Assembly (NCBI GenBank): GCA_017632695.1 | Contig: JAGBQS010000308.1 | Span: 1-26,322, forward strand | DNA from: Bacteroidales bacterium | GTDB lineage: Bacteria; Bacteroidota; Bacteroidia; Bacteroidales; UBA3663 | DNA: 26,322 nucleotides | Direction: 5' to 3' | Shown here: positions 15,973-24,292 of the stretch, in pieces | Layout of the letters: every line of letters begins with the position of its first letter | Numbering within the stretch: position 1 is the stretch's first letter | Notes under the pieces: generated by a model | Seen by the model: the letters and a program-made list of their open reading frames with translations, nothing else | Told to the model about the DNA's origin: nothing | Database searches by the model: none | Position numbers and translations under genes: made by a program

Positions 15973-16785
15973 TTACGAGCGACGAATCATCTCGCTCATG
16001 ATCATAGTCATAATAGGCTGAGCGGCACTGGCAGCTTTCTGCACCTCTTCATGACTGACTTTCTCGGGCGTGCCGAATCCGCCCAGATCGGTAATCACCG
16101 AAACGCCGAACACACGCATGCCGGCATGATTAGCCACAATGACTTCGGGGACTGTCGACATACCGACAGCATCGCCTCCGATTACCCTGAAGTAACGATA
16201 TTCGGCGCGGGTCTCGAATGTGGGACCGGTAGTGCCCACATAAACACCCTTCTGTAAATGTACGCCCTTCTCCCGGGCTATCTGTTCGGCCAGTTTAATC
16301 AATTGGAAGTCGTATGGCTCCATCATATCGGGGAACCGTTCGCCCAGTTCCGGATAGTTCTTGCCACGCAACGGATGCTCCGGGAACAGGTTGATATGAT
16401 CTTCGATAATCATGATGTCTCCCACTCTGAAAGACGGATTCGTGCCTCCCGAAGCATTGCTGACAAAAAGAGTCTCGATACCGCATGCCTTCATTACCCG
16501 GATAGGGAAAGTCACTTCTTTCATGCTATAGCCCTCATAGTAGTGGAAACGGCCTTGCATGGCAACAATCTCCTTTCCGCCCAGAGTACCGAAAATCAGT
16601 TTACCGGAGTGACCCTCAACCGTCGAAACCGGCATATTGGGAATATCAGAATACGGAATTTCTTCGGCGTCGGAAATCTGCGATGCCAACTGCCCCAGAC
16701 CGGTACCCAAAATAATAGCGGTTTTGGGTCGGCGGGATGTCTTGTTCAAGATGAACTCAGCCGTTTCGGCGATCTTTTTTAACAT
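15973..16785 (-). CDS. punA: Purine nucleoside phosphorylase I
   Basis: The 270-residue protein is a trimeric-type PNP, splitting purine nucleosides with phosphate into base and ribose-1-phosphate. Phosphate-binding LGTGLG (26-31), EGHSGKLIFG (57-66), GRFHYYEGY (78-86) and VSNASGGTNPSF (108-119) are present. The base site GPTFETRAEYR (187-197) and VGMSTVPEVIVA (207-218) are also complete. The residue usually Asn in 6-oxopurine-specific enzymes is Asp233 (SVITDLGG), a form I recall from other Bacteroidales PNPs. The start overlaps the lpxK end by 29 nt, which is long; no better in-frame start exists before the first conserved motif. It is co-transcribed with lpxK upstream and thiL downstream. 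Confidence 0.95.
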   Translation of the reverse strand: MLKKIAETAEFILNKTSRRPKTAIILGTGLGQLASQISDAEEIPYSDIPNMPVSTVEGHSGKLIFGTLGGKEIVAMQGRFHYYEGYSMKEVTFPIRVMKACGIETLFVSNASGGTNPSFRVGDIMIIEDHINLFPEHPLRGKNYPELGERFPDMMEPYDFQLIKLAEQIAREKGVHLQKGVYVGTTGPTFETRAEYRYFRVIGGDAVGMSTVPEVIVANHAGMRVFGVSVITDLGGFGTPEKVSHEEVQKAASAAQPIMTMIMSEMIRRS

Positions 16786-17869
16786 AATCTAAAATTTTAT
16801 GGTTAAACAGATTTTCATGATCTTTCTGGAAATATACCTCAACGGGGAGGTAATAGATCCGCTTTTTCAACTCTTCGGATACCGCTTTGTGGTCAAGCAG
16901 ACGGGCTGCATCCTTTTCCGTAACAATCACAATCGGTTTCAAACCTTTTATCTGGGTGACATGACCATCGGCATTCACCGCATTCAGGCGCTTCTCAATG
17001 CGCTGGATATCCCGGTTCGAGAACCGGTGATGATCCCCAAAATCCATATGATCAAGCAAACGGAAATGATGTCCTATATAATTAATCATATCGGCCGGAT
17101 TAGCCACTCCCGAAACTGCCAGAACTTCGGTACGGGGATCTACCATCGTCCGTTGCATCGTTGCCAGGTTAACCAGCTGCCCATAGCGATAGGCGCTATA
17201 ATAGATTGGCTGGGTGACGGTTGTCGGCATTTTGGCTGTAATTTCCGTTTCCTCCTCTTCGCGCAACGCATGGGGGCACTTGGTAACTATCACCAGCTGA
17301 GCGCGACAGATGCCCTTGGGGTGTTCACGCAGCAAACCGACAGGCAAAACCTTATCCATATACAGAATCCGGTTATAACTGCTCAGGCAGATGGTCAAGC
17401 CCGGCTTGACATACCGATGCTGCATACAGTCATCCAGCAAAATAACCTTCGGCGGATTCTCCATCTCAAGCAACCGCCGGATTCCGTGGACGCGATCCTC
17501 GTCGACCGCCACCAGAATATCCGGGAATTTGCGGTAAAGCTGATAACTTTCGTCGCCCAACTGACGCGCCGAAATATTGGGTTCAGCCAGCAAAAAGCCT
17601 TTTGTTTCGCGCTTGTAACCCCGGCTCAAAACGGCTATCGGGCCGATAGCCTCACGCTGCAACAGCCGGACCAGATATTCTATATGCGGCGTTTTGCCGG
17701 TACCTCCTGCCACAATGTTGCCCACGCCGATCACGGCAACACGGTCTTCAAAGGAAGTGACAGATAAATGCCCCTTATCGAAGGCCCAGTTGCGAATCGA
17801 CATGATACCCTGATAAATCCAGGCCAGAGGCATCAGGATCGGGAAGGTATGTACGGCAGGTAACACCAT
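16757..17869 (-). CDS. lpxK: Tetraacyldisaccharide 4'-kinase (lipid A)
   Basis: This 370-residue enzyme phosphorylates the 4' position of the lipid A disaccharide at the inner face of the inner membrane. A hydrophobic N-terminal anchor (PILMPLAWIYQGIMSIRNWAFDKG) precedes the variant P-loop NIVAGGTGKTPH (51-62), the strongest family mark. VLSRGYKRETKGFLL, GDESYQLYRKFPDILVAVDEDRVHG and the Walker B-like VILLDDCMQHR (where many LpxK have DDGFQHR) follow. Read as CMQHR, this keeps both the Asp pair and the QHR. FGDHHRFSNRDIQRIE and TEKDAARLL complete the family. The first Met gives 12 extra residues before MPLAWIY, so a start at 17833 is possible. It lies 27 nt downstream of sppA. Confidence 0.95.
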   Translation of the reverse strand: MVLPAVHTFPILMPLAWIYQGIMSIRNWAFDKGHLSVTSFEDRVAVIGVGNIVAGGTGKTPHIEYLVRLLQREAIGPIAVLSRGYKRETKGFLLAEPNISARQLGDESYQLYRKFPDILVAVDEDRVHGIRRLLEMENPPKVILLDDCMQHRYVKPGLTICLSSYNRILYMDKVLPVGLLREHPKGICRAQLVIVTKCPHALREEEETEITAKMPTTVTQPIYYSAYRYGQLVNLATMQRTMVDPRTEVLAVSGVANPADMINYIGHHFRLLDHMDFGDHHRFSNRDIQRIEKRLNAVNADGHVTQIKGLKPIVIVTEKDAARLLDHKAVSEELKKRIYYLPVEVYFQKDHENLFNHKILDYVKKDRRNG

Positions 17870-17896
17870 GACAGGAAGTGACAGTTTGTTACATGA

Positions 17897-19690
17897 TTAA
17901 TAAATTACAGCATCGAACGAGCGGGCCTGCACATGATCGGCATGCTGAAGATTCTCAACAAAACGCAGAACCGAACGGTCGGCAGGAGTCGTACCTATCA
18001 AACGGTCGGCAATCCGCAAGGAGATGTCCTCCGAAGTCTCGTTCATCATTTCAAGGAACTGCTCCATGCCGGTCTTAGGTGCCGGATAGTTTACGCGCGA
18101 ATATTTTTTACCCGTCAGGTTTGCCAGTTCCACAGCCTTGGCTACAGCCAGATCCAGATTGCCCAGTTCGTCAACCAATCCGATCTTCAAAGCATCAGAA
18201 CCTGTCCAAACACGACCGCCGGCAATAGCCTTGATACTATCCTGTTCCATACGGCGTCCCTCGGCGCAATGGCCTGTAAACAATTCATAGAAGAGATTGA
18301 TGCCGTTCTGAATCTTCACACGCTCCTGTTCGGTAGCTTTACGCATCGTTGTCAGGGTGCCGAAATCGTGCGTCTTCACTTCTTCGAAGTTCACGCCCAG
18401 CTTGCCGCTTACCAGTCCGCCGAAGTTAGGTATCACGCCGAACACGCCGATCGAACCGGTCAGGGTATTGGGTTCTGCTACGATATAATCGGCCAGACAG
18501 CTGATATAATATCCGCCCGAAGCGGCATAATCGCCCATTGAAACCACCAACGGTTTCCTGGCCTTCAGGTCCATGAGCGCTTTCCAGATCTGCTCCGAAG
18601 CAAAACCGGATCCGCCTGGAGAATTGACTCTCAGCACAAGAGCCTTCACGTCGTCATCGTCGGCAACCTTTGTGATTTCCTTGATGAGATCCTCGTAATA
18701 GATACCATCCTGTCCGTTGGATTTAGCCTCGCTGGCAATTTCACCCACAGCATAAAGAACGGCAACTTTCTGATCCTCTTTCTGCGGGAAATAAGTTTCG
18801 TAACCGCTATCCACCAGGTCTTTGGCCCAGATGCCCTCCAGTTCTTTCTTACCGGTTTTGGCAAGAATCATCTTTTCGACATCACTCTTGTAAACCTGTC
18901 CGTCCACCAGACGGGTGGCTGCCAACTCCTCGGGCTGCATGTAACTGACTGCCTGATTAGCCAGAGAATCGAGCCATGTAACCGGCAGATTCCGGCTCTC
19001 GGCAATATCTGCCGCCATCTGATTCCAGATGTTACGAAGATAGGTCTCGGTCTGCAAGCGGTTAGCCTCACTGATATGCTCAATCATATAAGGTTCAACG
19101 GCGCTTTTAAACGAACCGACACGGAAAATCTGCATCTCGATATTCAACTTGTCCAGCAGAGCCTTCGGATACATCAGAACCGTACTCATGCCATCGAAGG
19201 TAATTGATCCGATGGTATTGACAAAAACACTGTCGGCAGCCGATGCCACATAATACTGTCCCAACGAGAAATTGTCATTGTATGCAATAATCCATTTGCC
19301 GGACGAACGGAAATCAACCAATGCATCATGAATTGCTTCATAGCTGGCCGGAGCTGCCGTCATATTGTCGGTATTCAAATAGATTCCCACAATGTTCGGA
19401 TCCTGCTTCGCAATGGCAATGGCGTTCAGATAGCCTCTCAGCGAAAGATCCTGATTCATTTGGAACCCGCCCAGCATATCGAACGTAAACGGCATCGAAG
19501 GCGGCACTTCCGTCACTTCGCCGTTAATTTTCAGATACATCACGTCACCGGGTTCGCTCTTGTCGGCAGCGGAACCGGACGAGGTAGCCAAAGAGGCCAC
19601 CATAGAACAGGTGAAGAAGAGCATGCTCAGCACACTCATGGCAAACAGTCCGACCATAACGGCCAAAACGGTTTTCAAAAAAGATTTCAT
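17897..19690 (-). CDS. sppA: Signal peptide peptidase SppA, 67K type (S49 protease IV)
   Basis: The 597-residue protein is anchored by one N-terminal membrane helix (residues 6-29). Two S49 domains follow, as in E. coli protease IV. The catalytic dyad is split between them: Lys195 in FRVGSFKSAVEPYM and Ser391 in GDYAASGGYYIS. RVNSPGGSGFASE, the oxyanion region, lies just before the serine. It digests signal peptides left in the membrane after secretion. A faint promoter (CAAT / 19 nt / CAGATTTA on the plus strand) overlaps the start so closely that I do not count it. It sits 46 nt after folK and 27 nt before lpxK. Confidence 0.96.
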   Translation of the reverse strand: MKSFLKTVLAVMVGLFAMSVLSMLFFTCSMVASLATSSGSAADKSEPGDVMYLKINGEVTEVPPSMPFTFDMLGGFQMNQDLSLRGYLNAIAIAKQDPNIVGIYLNTDNMTAAPASYEAIHDALVDFRSSGKWIIAYNDNFSLGQYYVASAADSVFVNTIGSITFDGMSTVLMYPKALLDKLNIEMQIFRVGSFKSAVEPYMIEHISEANRLQTETYLRNIWNQMAADIAESRNLPVTWLDSLANQAVSYMQPEELAATRLVDGQVYKSDVEKMILAKTGKKELEGIWAKDLVDSGYETYFPQKEDQKVAVLYAVGEIASEAKSNGQDGIYYEDLIKEITKVADDDDVKALVLRVNSPGGSGFASEQIWKALMDLKARKPLVVSMGDYAASGGYYISCLADYIVAEPNTLTGSIGVFGVIPNFGGLVSGKLGVNFEEVKTHDFGTLTTMRKATEQERVKIQNGINLFYELFTGHCAEGRRMEQDSIKAIAGGRVWTGSDALKIGLVDELGNLDLAVAKAVELANLTGKKYSRVNYPAPKTGMEQFLEMMNETSEDISLRIADRLIGTTPADRSVLRFVENLQHADHVQARSFDAVIY

Positions 19691-19736
19691 AGAATGCAGA
19701 TTTATTTAGTTTGATGATTTATACAATGAGATTTCT

Positions 19737-20210
19737 TTATTCCGATTGGGTTGCCAGCAGGCGTTTGTAACAATCCGCCAGCGGGCCCCACACAAATTCC
19801 CGTTCAAAAATAAGCGGATGCGGCAAGGTCAGGCGTTCCGATTCCAGGAACAGGCCGACGCCGGGCTTTCTGCAAGGATTCTCCAAAGGATCGGCATCGT
19901 ACATGAGAATATCAATATCGATGATCCTGTCTGTATAGCTCTCGCCGGCTCCATGCTTGTGTGTGCGTCCCATCTGCCGTTCAACTGCCTGCGTCTCATC
20001 CAGAAGCAGCATCGGATCCAACGATGTTTCTAAGGCACAAACGGCATTAGTAAACCGATGCTCGCTTTCGAATCCCCACGGTTCGCTTTCCACATAAGCC
20101 GAAACCGCTTTTACGGTTCCGACCTGCCTGTTCAGCAAATCCAGCGACCGGTTCAGGTTCTCAGTACCATTGCCCAGATTACTGCCTAAGCCCAGATACA
20201 CCAGCGCCAT
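19737..20210 (-). CDS. folK: 2-amino-4-hydroxy-6-hydroxymethyldihydropteridine pyrophosphokinase
   Basis: The 157-residue enzyme transfers diphosphate from ATP to the pterin in folate synthesis. YLGLGSNLGNGTENL at the N-terminus, SAYVESEPWGFE, FTNAVCALET and the Mg2+-binding TDRIIDIDILMYD are all present. So is LPHPLIFEREFVWGPLADC near the end. The ATG at 20210 shares one base with the queA stop codon (TGATG), a typical coupled start. The frame is open for 12 more codons inside queA, but those are not family-like. folP and folB are not adjacent. Confidence 0.95.
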   Translation of the reverse strand: MALVYLGLGSNLGNGTENLNRSLDLLNRQVGTVKAVSAYVESEPWGFESEHRFTNAVCALETSLDPMLLLDETQAVERQMGRTHKHGAGESYTDRIIDIDILMYDADPLENPCRKPGVGLFLESERLTLPHPLIFEREFVWGPLADCYKRLLATQSE

Positions 20211-21298
20211 CAGTCTGGAAGAATCAGCATGGCATCGCCATAGCAACCGAACTTGTAGCCTTCCTTAAGCGCCTGCTTATAGCCCTCCATGACCAGTTCA
20301 TACCCGCCAACAGCACAAACCATCATCAGCAAGGTGCTGAGCGGCGAATAGAAATTGGCGACCAAGCTGTCGGCAATCGAAAAATCGTAAGGCGGGAAAA
20401 TGAACTTGTTGCTCCAACCGCTAAACGGTTTCAGCGTGCCCATGGTCGAGACGCTGCTCTCGATGGCTCTCATCACAGACGTATCGACCGCGCAGACATG
20501 ATGCCCGGCAGCCTTCACGGCGTTTACCCGATCGGCAACCGCCTCGGGGATAAACATCTGCTCGCTGTCCATCTTATGCTTCGACAGATCCTCCACATCA
20601 ATTTCCCGATAATTGCCGTGATTGCTATGAACGGTAATGAAATCGAAATCGACGCCCTTGATCTCCATGCGTTTCAGCAACTCGCGGCTGAAATGCAAAG
20701 CAGCAGCCGGAGCAACTACGCCGCCTTCATTTCTGGCAAAGATCGTCTGATACCGTTCACGGTCGGTAAAAGAATCGTCTTCGCTGACCGGTTCGTCAAT
20801 AACATCCCGCAATTCTTTCAAAGCCGGCGGAATGGGAGTTTCACCATAGCCGTACAGAATCTTGATAAACTCATCGTGCGGACCATCGTACAGGAACCTT
20901 AAGGTACGGCCCCTGGATGTAGTATTATCGATTACTTCCGCAACCAGACTCTCGTCCTCACCGAAATACAGTTTATTGCCGATACGGATTTTGCGGGCAG
21001 GGTCCACCAGCACATCCCACAAACGGATGTCCGGATTCAGCTCCCGCAACAGGAATACCTCGATGCGGGCCCCTGTCTTTTCCTTGTTTCCATACAGTCT
21101 GGCCGGAAAGATCTTGGTATCGTTAAAAAGAACCAGATCTTTCTCATCGAAATACTCAATGAAATCCTTGAACAAACGATGCTCAATCTTCTTGCTCTTA
21201 CGGTGCAGTACCATCATACGGCACTCGTCGCGATGGTATGAAGGCTGCAACGCGATGCGCTCATCCGGCAACTTGAACTTGAATTGCGAAAGTTTCAT
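20210..21298 (-). CDS. queA: S-adenosylmethionine:tRNA ribosyltransferase-isomerase
   Basis: The 362-residue enzyme transfers and isomerises the ribosyl part of SAM onto 7-aminomethyl-7-deazaguanine in tRNA, giving epoxyqueuosine. Family stretches in order: FKLPDERIALQPSYHRDECRMMVL, DLVLFNDTKIFPARLYG, ERYQTIFARNEGGVVAPAAALHFS, ITVHSNHGNYREI and FIFPPYDFSIADSLVANFYSP. The HSNHGNYREI element replaces the HVGLGTFxPV of the proteobacterial enzyme, as in other Bacteroidetes copies I recall. It starts 36 nt after truB and overlaps folK by one base. tgt and the preQ0 genes are not in the window. Confidence 0.95.
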   Translation of the reverse strand: MKLSQFKFKLPDERIALQPSYHRDECRMMVLHRKSKKIEHRLFKDFIEYFDEKDLVLFNDTKIFPARLYGNKEKTGARIEVFLLRELNPDIRLWDVLVDPARKIRIGNKLYFGEDESLVAEVIDNTTSRGRTLRFLYDGPHDEFIKILYGYGETPIPPALKELRDVIDEPVSEDDSFTDRERYQTIFARNEGGVVAPAAALHFSRELLKRMEIKGVDFDFITVHSNHGNYREIDVEDLSKHKMDSEQMFIPEAVADRVNAVKAAGHHVCAVDTSVMRAIESSVSTMGTLKPFSGWSNKFIFPPYDFSIADSLVANFYSPLSTLLMMVCAVGGYELVMEGYKQALKEGYKFGCYGDAMLILPD

Positions 21299-21334
21299 TT
21301 TCTTTAGCTTTTTTGACTATTATGGTTTGAAATT

Positions 21335-22081
21335 TTACTGTGTTTCACAAATGATAGGAACCTCGGCAGCCCACTTCTCCACCTCTTCGACCGGCACCTT
21401 GCAGTCTTCGAGGCTATATTGCCCTACACGGGTACGACGCAAGGCCGTCAGATAGGCTCCGCTGCCTAAGGCTTCTCCAATGTCGCGGGCCAATGCCCGG
21501 ATATAGGTTCCTTTGGAGCATACGACCCGAATGGTGAGTTCCGGCTTGACGCCTTTTCGGACAGCCTCAAGCGGATCCACAAACGAGATCAGCTCAATTT
21601 CGTCGATAACCAGTTCCTTGGCCTTCAGTTCCACATCCTCTCCGTTTCGGGCATAATCGAATGCTCTGCGGCCCTCCACCTTACAGGCACTGTACACAGG
21701 AGGCACCTGCATGATGGACCCCAGGAAACGGGGCAGGGTTTCTTCCACCAGACTGCGGGTGATATGCCAGACCGGATAGGTGCGGTCAATGGAATGTTCC
21801 ATATCGAACGACGGTGTCGTTGCTCCCAACCGCATTGTTGCAATATATTCCTTTGTTCCGGCCTGCAGCTGATCGATATTCTTGGTTGCCCGGCCTGTAC
21901 AGATGATCATGACACCCGATGCCAAAGGATCCAGCGTTCCGGCATGACCGGTCTTCAGGCGCTTGATGCCCATCCGCCTTGACAGACTGTTACGAACAAT
22001 CTTGACCAGATTGAACGAAGTCCAATGCAGAGGCTTGTCGAAAACAAGCACCTCTCCTGCTTCAAAGTTATAGGCTCTCAT
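21335..22081 (-). CDS. truB: tRNA pseudouridine-55 synthase
   Basis: The 248-residue enzyme makes the universal pseudouridine 55 in the T-loop of tRNA. Catalytic Asp51 sits in GHAGTLDPLASGVMIICTGRATK. YIATMRLGATTPSFDMEHSI, QVPPVYSACKVEGRRAFDYAR and CSKGTYIRALARDIGEALGSGAYLTALRRTRVG are the remaining family blocks. The PUA-like extension of the longer E. coli protein is absent, as is common in short TruB forms. The ATG at 22081 shares its first base with the uppP stop (TGATG). A longer frame from 22147 lies inside uppP and is not used. Confidence 0.96.
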   Translation of the reverse strand: MRAYNFEAGEVLVFDKPLHWTSFNLVKIVRNSLSRRMGIKRLKTGHAGTLDPLASGVMIICTGRATKNIDQLQAGTKEYIATMRLGATTPSFDMEHSIDRTYPVWHITRSLVEETLPRFLGSIMQVPPVYSACKVEGRRAFDYARNGEDVELKAKELVIDEIELISFVDPLEAVRKGVKPELTIRVVCSKGTYIRALARDIGEALGSGAYLTALRRTRVGQYSLEDCKVPVEEVEKWAAEVPIICETQ

Positions 22082-22902
22082 CAAAGCAGGATAAAGGCCA
22101 GAACCGAAACGATAAGGCAATATACGGCAAACCAGATCAGCTGGCACTTCTTAACCAGGGCAATCATCAGTTTGCAAGCCAGGCAACCGCTCACAAAAGC
22201 GGCGACAAAGCCTACTGCCAATACCTGCCACTGGAAATCCTCCGGGTTCTTTGCCAGTTTGATGCCTTCCAGCAAAGCCTCGCCCAAAATGGGCGGAATG
22301 ACCATCAGGAAAGAGAACTGCGCCAGGCTTTCCTTCTTCACGCCCAACAGCAAACCGGTAGCAATGGTCGATCCGGAACGCGACAAACCGGGCAAAACGG
22401 CTACTGCCTGCGCCAAACCGATAATGAAAGCATCCTTCAGGGAAATAATTTCTTTCTCACGGGGGCGCACATAATGAGTCAGCGCCAAAAGCATGGCCGT
22501 TACCAGCAAACAGCACGGAACTACGTAAAGATTGCTGAAAGCCTCTTCCACCCAATCTTTGGCAAATACGCCTACAATACCGATGGGGATCATCGAGATG
22601 ACAATCTTCAGCGCATACTGCTGAGAGTCCGAAAGACGCCCCAGCCAGCCTTCGGACGTTTGCACAGTCTTCGGTTTCAGAGGAGAGAAAAGACCTTCAA
22701 AGATCCAGATAACTTCTTTTCGAAGTACAACAAGAGTCGACAGCACCGTAGCCACATGAACGGTTATGTCGAAGAGCAGACTGTCTTCCGAATGAACCCC
22801 CAGCAGACGCTGTCCGAGTTCCAGATGTCCGCTACTGCTCACCGGCAGATATTCCGTCAGCCCCTGCACAAGGCCCAAAATCAATGCGTGAATATAATCC
22901 AT
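22081..22902 (-). CDS. uppP: Undecaprenyl-diphosphatase UppP/BacA
   Basis: The 273-residue integral membrane protein removes a phosphate from undecaprenyl diphosphate, recycling the lipid carrier for peptidoglycan and surface glycans. The two catalytic motifs are QGLTEYLPVSSSGH (13-26) and PGLSRSGSTI (171-180). Several further hydrophobic helices agree with the family fold. It is the membrane step that also serves the two polysaccharide export pairs elsewhere in the window, though there is no transcriptional link. It lies 20 nt after the DUF3098 gene and overlaps truB by one base. Confidence 0.96.
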   Translation of the reverse strand: MDYIHALILGLVQGLTEYLPVSSSGHLELGQRLLGVHSEDSLLFDITVHVATVLSTLVVLRKEVIWIFEGLFSPLKPKTVQTSEGWLGRLSDSQQYALKIVISMIPIGIVGVFAKDWVEEAFSNLYVVPCCLLVTAMLLALTHYVRPREKEIISLKDAFIIGLAQAVAVLPGLSRSGSTIATGLLLGVKKESLAQFSFLMVIPPILGEALLEGIKLAKNPEDFQWQVLAVGFVAAFVSGCLACKLMIALVKKCQLIWFAVYCLIVSVLAFILL

Positions 22903-22922
22903 AAATTCCGGTCGGTTAAAAA

Positions 22923-23177
22923 TTAATGATCAGCTTCCGCCGATGCTTCAGGAGTCACATTCTTACGCGGACTTTTCACACAGATGCCCACAATCATGAG
23001 CAGATAGCCGAAGAAGCAGATGTTCGGAGCGTAAACCACGCGGGTATCGCTGAACACATCCGGATTAAAGTGCTCCGGCGTACTGGGCTCACCTCCCATC
23101 AGGATAAACCCGACCAAAATCATCAGGGCAGCTATTCCCATGATGATAAAATTCCATTTACCTAAACAAAGTCTCAT
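22923..23177 (-). CDS. DUF3098 family small membrane protein
   Basis: The 84-residue protein has two hydrophobic helices (about residues 9-28 and 50-68) joined by a polar loop with FNPDVFSDTRVVYAPNICFFGY. The start KWNFIIMGIAALMILVGFILMGG and this loop are the marks of DUF3098, a Bacteroidetes family of unknown function. It lies between ftsX (17 nt) and uppP (20 nt). This order is conserved in Bacteroidales as far as I recall, which suggests a job near cell division or wall synthesis. No enzymatic residues can be pointed out. Confidence 0.85.
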   Translation of the reverse strand: MRLCLGKWNFIIMGIAALMILVGFILMGGEPSTPEHFNPDVFSDTRVVYAPNICFFGYLLMIVGICVKSPRKNVTPEASAEADH

Positions 23178-23194
23178 ATTTTCAATTCAATTAT

Positions 23195-24097
23195 TTACAT
23201 CAGATAAAGTTCGTCGGTCGAACAATACAGATAACGGTTGGCGGCCCGCCAGGCAGCCAATGCCGGAATCAGCATACCCACCACAACCATGCCGACTGCC
23301 ACACATGCCACATGCATCGGCTGGAGAATAAGCCTTGCCAATGCCTGCGCCGAACTGCCGGTACTGTCAAGTCCGAAATAAAGCAAACAGGCGATGGCCG
23401 ACATCGCTACCAGCGCTGCCACCAGCCCATGCCATGCCTGACTGATCACAAACGGCTTGCGGATAAACCAGTTGGTTGCACCCACCAGTCGCATGGTTCC
23501 AATCAGAAAACGGTCGGCATGCAAAGCCAGACGCACGGTATTTCCCACCAGCGTCATACTTATCAGAATCAGAACGGCCGCCATGATCAGCAGGAAAACG
23601 GCCGTCCGATGAATGTTGGCATTGACCACCGAGAGCAGTTCGTCGTTGTATTCTATTGCATCGATCTTGTTTCCGGCTTCCTTCGAAATGCCTTCCAGAA
23701 TGGGTTCGATACTGTCGGTCCGGGCATATGCCGACTTCAGCCGGAATTCGATGCTTGCCTGCAACGGATTATACCCCAGGAACTCTTCCGGACTCTCGCC
23801 CAGTTCGCGGGTTACAATCTGCAGGGCACTGTCGGCACTGATAAATACAGCTTGCGAAGTATAAGGCGCAGCCTCCAGTTTGCGGACCAGCCGTTGCGCA
23901 TACTGATTGTCGGCGGCCTCACTCAGCATAATGGTAATGGTAAACTGCTCACGCATCACATTGGCCAGACCGGCAACAGCCAGACTCCCCAAGGCCCCGA
24001 TGCCCAGGACAAAAAGTACCAGGGCGACCGAAAGCGTCGAAGTGAATCGCGCTCCGAATAATTTCTTTTTCTTGGGTTTGAACTGATTTGCAGACAT
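23195..24097 (-). CDS. ftsX: Cell division protein FtsX
   Basis: The 300-residue permease has the FtsX plan. A cytoplasmic tail (KPKKKKL) leads to a first helix (about 21-43, TLSVALVLFVLGIGALGSLAVAG), then an extracytoplasmic domain of about 110 residues. Three C-terminal helices follow, around residues 167-187, 215-240 and 260-285. MRLVGATNWFIRKPF is the FtsX family marker at the cytoplasmic loop that meets FtsE. With FtsE it forms an ABC-like complex that transmits division signals to wall hydrolases. ftsE is not adjacent, so the partner must be encoded elsewhere. It heads the eleven-gene minus-strand run and has a good promoter. Confidence 0.93.
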   Translation of the reverse strand: MSANQFKPKKKKLFGARFTSTLSVALVLFVLGIGALGSLAVAGLANVMREQFTITIMLSEAADNQYAQRLVRKLEAAPYTSQAVFISADSALQIVTRELGESPEEFLGYNPLQASIEFRLKSAYARTDSIEPILEGISKEAGNKIDAIEYNDELLSVVNANIHRTAVFLLIMAAVLILISMTLVGNTVRLALHADRFLIGTMRLVGATNWFIRKPFVISQAWHGLVAALVAMSAIACLLYFGLDSTGSSAQALARLILQPMHVACVAVGMVVVGMLIPALAAWRAANRYLYCSTDELYLM

Positions 24098-24170
24098 CTC
24101 TGATTTTCTTTTCCTGTTTTTGGCCTATAGCATTGCGCTTCAATAAAGGCGAAACTACCCAAAAACGCCG

Positions 24171-24202
24171 CAAATTTACAAATAAAATGAACGAAATGCA
24201 AC
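24171..24202 (-). promoter_or_regulatory. Promoter of the ftsX gene run
   Basis: On the minus strand a -7 box TAAATTTG (24171-24178) lies 20 nt after GTTG (24199-24202), matching the Bacteroidetes promoter pattern. The predicted leader is about 70 nt. It is the only strong promoter I could find for the eleven-gene run. Confidence 0.7.
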
Positions 24203-24263
24203 TTTTTTGTATTAAAAAATGAAAAAACGGGAGTTTTATGGTGTATTTTTGAAAAAATTAGTC

Positions 24264-24271
24264 TATTTTTG
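24264..24271 (+). promoter_or_regulatory. -7 box of the rhomboid gene pair
   Basis: TATTTTTG, followed by CGC, matches the consensus and lies 21 nt before the ATG at 24293. An identical octamer sits at 24244-24251, exactly 20 bases upstream. No clear -33 element is seen. Confidence 0.6.
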
Positions 24272-24292
24272 CGCTTCAAAATTCAAAAATCT

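Noticed and set aside
16799..17767. A 322-codon open frame on the plus strand opposite lpxK
   Set aside because: It mirrors lpxK, has no recognisable domain and no start signal.
19697..19727. Possible sppA promoter (ATTG, 19 nt, TAAATCTG on the minus strand)
   Set aside because: The -7 box has a mismatch and would place the start site at the ATG itself; sppA is more simply read from the upstream genes.
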